DNA from: Eretmocerus hayati
Lineage: Eukaryota; Arthropoda; Insecta; Hymenoptera; Aphelinidae
NCBI GenBank assembly: GCA_029851415.1
Contig: CM056742.1
Location: forward strand, 60,956,454 to 61,020,453
Length of the DNA stretch: 64,000 nt
Direction of reading: 5' to 3'
The notes beneath the pieces were generated by a model. That model was given only the letters and a program-made list of their open reading frames with translations, was not told the DNA's origin and searched no databases. Made by a program: the position numbers and the translations under genes. Of this stretch, positions 58,791 to 64,000 are shown piece after piece (position 1 is the first letter of the stretch; every line of letters begins with the position of its first letter).

Positions 58791-61578
58791 ATGACGCGGA
58801 CGAGTTGTATTCTGTCTTACCTAGTAATAGCAGTATGCTGTATCATCCCGACAACACCACGACGTGTTTCACAACACATCTGAACCGTGAGATTAGATTG
58901 ACAGGTAACTGGGTGGTTGGTCCCGTAGAAATTCATATACCGTGTACCATGATGCATATCCAGGAAGACGATGCGTTTTATTATTTCAATAGCAACGAGG
59001 ATCTCAACGTCGAAGACACGACTATATCTATTGCTCCCGGTGTGTACAAAAGCATCAATCAACAAGTGCAAGAAATAAACACCGGAGAAGACGTTGTAAA
59101 GCATCAGATACTTGCTTCGGCTATCAATACATGCTTTTGGAAGTATGCGAATGCAAGAGGAACCACTATACGTATTTCAAAGGGAAAATTGGACGAGCGC
59201 ATCGAATCATTGATACTGTCGGATAAGAAAATCAAAATAATCGGCGACCGTCCTGCTTGTCTGTCGAGATAACTGGTGGATCAGGTATACGTTTACACGG
59301 ACAGATGTGAACCGTACACAGTTGGCGACACGAAAGATCCTCCACTCCGCATAGTGTCATTCGAAAATTGCAGGTATAAAGGGACTAGGCGGGTAAGCAT
59401 GGTGAATTGGCCCTTGTCAGATATGGCCCCGGAAGCAATGTCCCCCAGTTTTTTACCCCAAACTATGAGGAAAGCAATGGTTCCTGGGTCCCGAAGTCAC
59501 CTCTATGTTTTGGGGCAGCCTGGAAACCCTCTAAAAAACGCTAAAAATCAATGTTTCTTGCATCGAATCGCATTCTGACACATCTCAATGAAGCGTTCTG
59601 AAATTTTTCTGACATACTTCTGAAACATTAACAATTTGAAGGAGAGTGGTTTCATCTCGACAACTTTTGATTCAAGCCCCGAAAAAATTGTTGAGAAATG
59701 AAAATCAATTCTTAACCCTGTTATCTGTAATCAAGACGTTAGTGAGCCATCTCATCGTGTTTGTCGGCTCAGTTTACGTCGGAAACCACTTCAAAATATA
59801 TCATTTATGGTGGTGGAAAGTGGTCAGAAACGTCAAAAGTCAATTTCGAAGCAAATTTTTTTCCATAAACTAGCCTCTCCTGCGCATGTGCGTTGATCTA
59901 CGCTCCTAAGAGTATCTCTAATCGATAGCTGGTGTAATTTTCCCCAGAATGACCCCTTGCAAAATGCGATTCGATGCAATTACAGCTGAGATATGACTGG
60001 TGCAGAGAATGGAGAAACCCAAGGTATCAAACCCGTGGATCCGTGCTTCCTCCCATGACCTTGAGAAATACGAATTCTGAATTGTGCCCTTCCTAACATG
60101 CAAACATGTGTTTTTCATGTATTTTTTGACGTAGAAACCAAATACAAGGTCAGTTTTGATCCAAACCTTCTGGATTTCTCACCATACTCATGAAGCCGAC
60201 TCGATAATGGATGCTCATCTTCAGCCTTCTCAAACTTATTTGAGATGAATTTTTGGTGAATGGGGAGGTTTGGGTGGATTGTGTACCAGATACAACTATG
60301 TTCCTTAATGTATTCTGACTAGCCGAAGACGATCCCGGTGGTTTCGAGGCTAGAGGAAGCAGTGGGAGCGAGATTCCTGTTGTTAGAGCTGGATTTGGTT
60401 GTTTAATTTCATATGAGGAAAGTATATCGACCAGCTTATATGAGGATAGCAGCGCTTTCTCGAGCCTCAAAATCACCGGGATCGTCTTCGGCTAGTCAGA
60501 ATACATTAAGGAACATAGTTGTATCTGGTACACAATCCACCCAAACCTCCCCATACACCGACAATTCATCTCAAATAAGTTCAAAAAGGCTGAAGATGAG
60601 CATCCATTATCGAGTCGGTTTCATGAGTTTGGTGAGAAATCCAGAAGGTTTGGATCGAAACTGACCACGTATTTGGTTTCTTCGTCAAAAGATACATCAA
60701 AGACACATGTTCGCATGTTAGGAAGGGCACAATTTAAAATTCGCAATTCTCAAGGCCATTGGAGGAAGCATGGATTCACGGATTTGATACCTTGGGTTTT
60801 TCCATTTCCTGCACCAGTCATATCTCAGCTGTCATTGCATCAAATCGACTTTTGCAGGGGGTCATGTTGAAGGAAATTACATCAGCTATCGATAAAAGAT
60901 ACTTTCAGGAGCGTACATCAACGCGCATGCGCAGGAGAGGCTAGTTTATGGGAAAAAAATTGCTTCGAAATTGATTTTTGACTTTTTTGGCCACTTGCCA
61001 CTACCAAAAGTTATATATTTCAAAGTAGTTTCCGACGTGAAATGAGCCGACAAATACGATGAGATGGTTCACTAACGTCTTGATCATAGATAACAGGGTT
61101 GAAAATTTATTACATCTTTCAACAATTTTTTTCGGGGCTTGAAATAAAATTTGTTGAGATGAAACTACTCTTCTTCGGATTGTTGATGTCTCAGAAATAT
61201 GCCAGAAAATCTCAGAACAATTCTTTGAGATGTGTCAGAATGCGATTCAATACAAGGAACATCGATTTTTAGCATTTTTCAGAGTGTTTCCAGGCTGCCC
61301 CAAAACATAGGGGCGATTCCGGGACCTAAAAACTATTGCTTTTCTCATAGTTTGGGGTGAGAAACTGGAGAAAAATGCTTCCGGGACCATCCCTGTCAAG
61401 GTCCGATTCCCCGTCTAGTCCCTTTGACTCGAATGTGGTCAGTCATTTTTCACCAATCCATTACATGCTGTTGATGCACCACACGTCTCAGAGCGTAATT
61501 ATGGATATGAGGAGCCCACGGCGTAAACGTATCCCATTCGAGTATGGAACTGTGATTGCTATGCTTCATTCCGAATGA
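58787..61578 (+). pseudogene. Penton-like minor capsid gene, split by an insertion
   Basis: Related to the minor capsid (penton-like, single jelly-roll) protein of Polintons/adintoviruses. The first 161 codons include the typical opening (LPSNSSMLYHPDNTTTCFTT) and LTGNWVVGPVEIHIP. A TAA at 59270-59272 interrupts the frame, which then continues (VYVYTDRCEPYTVGD) to about 59380. A 2-kb palindromic element occupies 59381-61422. The C-terminus resumes at 61426 with FSPIHYMLLMHHTSQS and PFEYGTVIAMLH and stops at 61576-61578. It was therefore disabled at least twice. Confidence 0.82.
59381..61422. mobile_element. 2042-bp palindromic element inside the penton gene
   Basis: GGGACTAG at the left and CTAGTCCC at the right bound two arms of about 1 kb that meet near 60402. 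The palindrome is nearly complete, with only short central unpaired sequence. AAA precedes and TTT follows it; these could belong to the target or to the element, so the duplication length is unresolved. No coding capacity. The position is certain because the capsid reading frame resumes directly beyond it. Confidence 0.85.
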
Positions 61579-61597
61579 TGAAGATGAATCATGCACT

Positions 61598-62131
61598 ATG
61601 TCTCACTACGATCATCATTACAACGAGCAGATAGGTGGGAGTAGAGGGGTGAGGAACGTTTTCGCCGGAGTGGCATACCAGAGAGGGTGCGGTCTTGGCA
61701 GTTTCTTGGGTTCCCTACTACGCCAAGTTGTACCCTATCTGGCGGGTGGATTGAAAACCGTTGGAAAGGAGACAGTGCGTGCAGGATTGAATGTATTTGA
61801 CGACGTTGTAGACAATGGTGTGAGTCTGAAGGATTCGGTCAAGACACGTGCACGAGAATCGGGTAAAAAATTTGGGTCGAAGTCTGTGAGAAAAATGAGA
61901 GACATGATGCAAGGCAACGGTTATAAAACATGCTTGGGTAGTAGGAGTCGCCAGTCCAGGCAAAACCTTACAGCTGCTAGTACGTCTACGCATAAGAGAA
62001 GAAAGAGGGCATCTGCAAAGAGATGCACGCGCAAGACAGCTGATTCGATTGGTAAACGAAGAAAGAGAGTCGGGAATAGGAAGAAGAAGAGAACAGTGAG
62101 GAATGTTGCGGACATATTCAACAATCAATAG
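61598..62131 (+). CDS. pX-like basic core protein of the Polinton
   Basis: Open frame of 177 codons, ATG at 61598, between the penton and capsid genes. The N-terminal half has a glycine-rich, hydrophobic segment (GGSRGVRNVFAGVAYQRGCG, LGSFLGSLLRQVVPYLAGGL) typical of the adenovirus pX-like proteins of adintoviruses. The C-terminal half is very basic with KRRKR-type clusters, consistent with DNA binding in the virion. It starts 19 bp after the penton stop and ends 7 bp before the capsid ATG. No stop or shift is visible, unlike its neighbours, but chance survival in a short gene is possible. Confidence 0.7.
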   Translation: MSHYDHHYNEQIGGSRGVRNVFAGVAYQRGCGLGSFLGSLLRQVVPYLAGGLKTVGKETVRAGLNVFDDVVDNGVSLKDSVKTRARESGKKFGSKSVRKMRDMMQGNGYKTCLGSRSRQSRQNLTAASTSTHKRRKRASAKRCTRKTADSIGKRRKRVGNRKKKRTVRNVADIFNNQ

Positions 62132-62138
62132 TCACAAT

Positions 62139-63478
62139 ATGGCGTTTCTACACTCTTGGAGTGGAGGAGGCATGAAGAGGGAACCCGATCTTTTCACCCT
62201 ACCTCTGACACAGGCTTCTATTGAAAGCAGTGCTTTTTTATATTACTCACCCGTCTCTTCGCTAAGCAATGACGCTGCAACGCCGTTGGGATTCGTTATC
62301 TATTCTCCAACGGACCATTACATTGACCTGACGCACACGATGCTCCGCATATCAGCGTGCATAATACCACTGGACGTCGATGCGGAAAATGACAAAGTTG
62401 CACCAGTGAACAATTTCATTCATTCTCTCTTTGATCGAGTAGACTTTTCTTCAATCGAATGATCGTCTCACCGCAGAACAATGCCTACCCGTGCAGAGCA
62501 TACTTGGTAACGGTACTTAATTACTCTGTTCCAACGATGCAATTGCATCTCACTGCTGCATTGTGGTACCAGGACCAACCCGGATGTATGGATGCCAATC
62601 CGAATGTGAAAGATAACGCGGTGGGTTATAACGAGGGTTTCGATAAGAGAAAGAATCTTATGCTCAACGGAAAAACTGTAGATATGATCGGCTACATACA
62701 CACCGATTTGTTTTTTCAGCCACGTTTTTTGATCAAAGGTATTGAGGTCAGAGTCAGACTCACACGCAGCAAGGACGCCTTCTGCCTCATGGACTTTTCA
62801 GAGGCCGGCAACTACTCGGTCCGTATCAAGGATGCATCACTCATCGTACGTCGCGCAAAAATGAGCCCTGGTATTTTGCTAGTCCATGCAGAAGCCTCGG
62901 CTAAAACTACGGCGAAGTACCCAATCACACGAGTCGCGGTGAAGTCTTTCACCATGCACAGAGGTATTCTGGGCGATACCATTGACAATTGTCACTACGG
63001 TCAGCTACCGAAGCGCGTCATCCTTGGGTTTTTGTCTAATCGCGCCAAAAATGGAGACAGACGAATCAATCCTTACAATTTTCAGCATTTTGACATCAAC
63101 TTTTTATCCTTGTACGTGGATGACGTGCAGATACCCAGCATACCGTTGTAACCTCGTTTCACAGGTGACGAAAAACTCTACGTGGATTCTTTCCACACAC
63201 TCTACACGGGTACCAGCATACCTTGTATGAACGAGAGCCTGGGAGTCGATCGTGTCAACTACCCGGAAGGTTACTGTCTGTTTGCATTGGATTTGACGCC
63301 AAATCTTTCGGCTCATTTCTCTACTCACGGGAATCTCGTCCGGACGACCTCGCTCAGGATTGAAGTGCGCTTTGCAGCTACTCTGACTGGAACCATCTAT
63401 TGCATTGTGTATGCGGGATTCGACAACGTGCTCGAAATCGACTCGAACAGACAGGTGACCACGGATTTTAAAGCTTAA
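62139..63478 (+). pseudogene. Hexon-like major capsid protein (double jelly roll)
   Basis: Matches the Polinton/adintovirus major capsid family: LPLTQASIESSAFLYYSPVS near the start, IDLTHTMLRISACI, LTAALWYQDQPGCMD, DMIGYIHTDLFFQPRFLIKG and AYPITRVAVKSFT-type strands, ending in LRIEVRFAATLTGTIYCIVY and FDNVLEIDSNRQV. The usual length is about 440 residues, as here. There are two lesions: a frame change near 62447-62460, and a TAA at 63149-63151 in an otherwise open frame that continues to 63478 (CAA to TAA would explain it). The protein would be truncated to about 107 residues. Confidence 0.85.
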
Positions 63479-63547
63479 AATACCATCGGACACATACACA
63501 CCACCACCACCACTACCACCACAGGTATTCAACTAAGCGCTTCATAA

Positions 63548-63702
63548 CAGGGATGACAAGCGTAGTGCTCACCCTCCCTTAAGCCCTTCTCGTTAACCGA
63601 TCTGCAGACGATAGTCGGAGAGACTTCATCTCCACCACGGCGCGCTCTGCGGATGGCTGTAGAGGCTTAAGGGGAGGGTGAGCACTACGCTTGTCACCCC
63701 TG
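63548..63702. mobile_element. 155-bp hAT-type MITE
   Basis: CAGGGATGACAAGCGTAGTG at the left and the complement ending CACCCCTG at the right give inverted termini of about 38 bp. Flanks are CTTCATAA (63540-63547) and CTTCGTAA (63703-63710), an 8-bp duplication with one mismatch. The interior (GATGAAGTCTCTCCGACTAT on the minus strand) is shared with the MITE at 12888-13035. It sits 60 bp downstream of the capsid gene. Confidence 0.85.
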
Positions 63703-63814
63703 CTTCGTAAAGGGGGCTGAAGTAAGGTGTAGAGTATATTTCTAGCACCCATTTCCAAGCTGTTTTCAGTCTTGATCACGCACTGGCAACAGATACTTTG
63801 CTCTCCCGCTCGAA

Positions 63815-64000
63815 ATGTACATCGTTGTGGAGTTTCTCGGTTTTCAGGATCGCTTTCTCAAGTTTTCACCGGAAGAAGTCACTGTCCTATCCATCAGAGG
63901 AGATGTGACAGCTCACTGGATGATACTTCCACCCCATCGGTTCGAAGATTCACCAGACGAAACGAAACGCTGCAATAACTACAGTTCGAAAAATTGCAAT
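63815..64000 (+). CDS. Start of a further Polinton-associated gene (partial)
   Basis: An open frame of 62 codons from ATG 63815 to the window edge, beginning MYIVVEFLGFQDRFLKFSPE. It resembles a short-protein family that I recall next to capsid genes of insect Polintons (starting with a V-x-L-Q-G-F motif). The role is unknown. The rest lies outside the window. Confidence 0.45.
   Translation, partial: MYIVVEFLGFQDRFLKFSPEEVTVLSIRGDVTAHWMILPPHRFEDSPDETKRCNNYSSKNCN

Larger units (their letters stand above)
57643..64000 (+). mobile_element. Polinton/adintovirus-like element, partial and decayed
   Basis: Plus-strand order is integrase, penton-like, pX-like and hexon-like capsid genes, then the start of a further gene at the window edge. 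Integrase followed by this capsid set is the late-gene module described for Polintons/adintoviruses. DNA polymerase B, protease and packaging ATPase are not in the window; they could lie beyond 64000 or be lost. The left side begins at the end of the 20-kb transposon, so the true element terminus is not visible. Integrase, penton and MCP genes have stops or shifts; the copy is not functional. Confidence 0.8.

Noticed and set aside
62447..62462. Programmed -1 frameshift in the major capsid gene
   Set aside because: No convincing slippery heptamer with a downstream structure. The same gene has a premature stop 690 bp later, so ordinary decay is simpler.

Overview
The window looks like transposon-dense, probably heterochromatic DNA from an arthropod, most likely an insect. 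This is inferred from the mix of R1-clade and other non-LTR retrotransposons, a Ty3/gypsy element, a Polinton/adintovirus-type element, hAT-type MITEs, and many long palindromic (foldback) elements. I see no convincing host housekeeping gene, no rRNA, no CRISPR array and no prokaryotic-style operon. Almost every coding region is a decayed mobile-element gene. The clear exception is one intact 1010-codon R1-type ORF2.

Layout. 1-6243 is a large inverted-repeat element whose arms flank two satellites: about 183-185 bp units, and 49 bp units each containing a 14-bp perfect palindrome. 6998-7630 is a decayed ORF of unknown identity. 7631-12494 and 18617-28124 hold copies of one R1-clade non-LTR family, all on the minus strand. 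The second block is a head-to-tail stack of four copies (E2-E5) separated by poly(A) and (GA)n tracts, as if the family repeatedly inserts into (GA)n/(TC)n microsatellites. Between the two blocks lie an RT remnant of another LINE (split by a hAT-type MITE), a 2.7-kb inverted-repeat element, a 0.55-kb palindrome and an ORF1 remnant of a third LINE. 28845-33400 is a broken Ty3/gypsy element on the minus strand. 34042-37380 contains a 122-bp minisatellite, a 1.8-kb palindrome and smaller hairpins.

37562-57640 appears to be one roughly 20-kb DNA transposon. It has inverted termini of about 1 kb, ends in CACGG/CCGTG, and is flanked by TA on both sides. Inside it is a multi-exon pseudogene of a transposase-like family (47089-52797, several in-frame stops). 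Its right terminal repeat has been invaded by a separate 1712-bp palindromic element, 55701-57412. That insertion left a clean 3-bp CGG duplication, and the left terminal repeat preserves the empty site.

57643-64000 is a Polinton/adintovirus-like block: integrase with chromodomain, penton-like minor capsid, pX-like basic protein, hexon-like double-jelly-roll major capsid, and the start of a further gene. The penton gene is split by a 2-kb palindromic insertion, and the integrase, penton and capsid genes carry stops or frameshifts, so this copy is a fossil. The pX-like frame is open.

The window reads as a stratigraphy of nested insertions. The relative order can often be read directly: palindromic element into penton gene; CGG-flanked element into the giant element's terminal repeat; MITE into a LINE RT; R1 copies into R1-created microsatellites.
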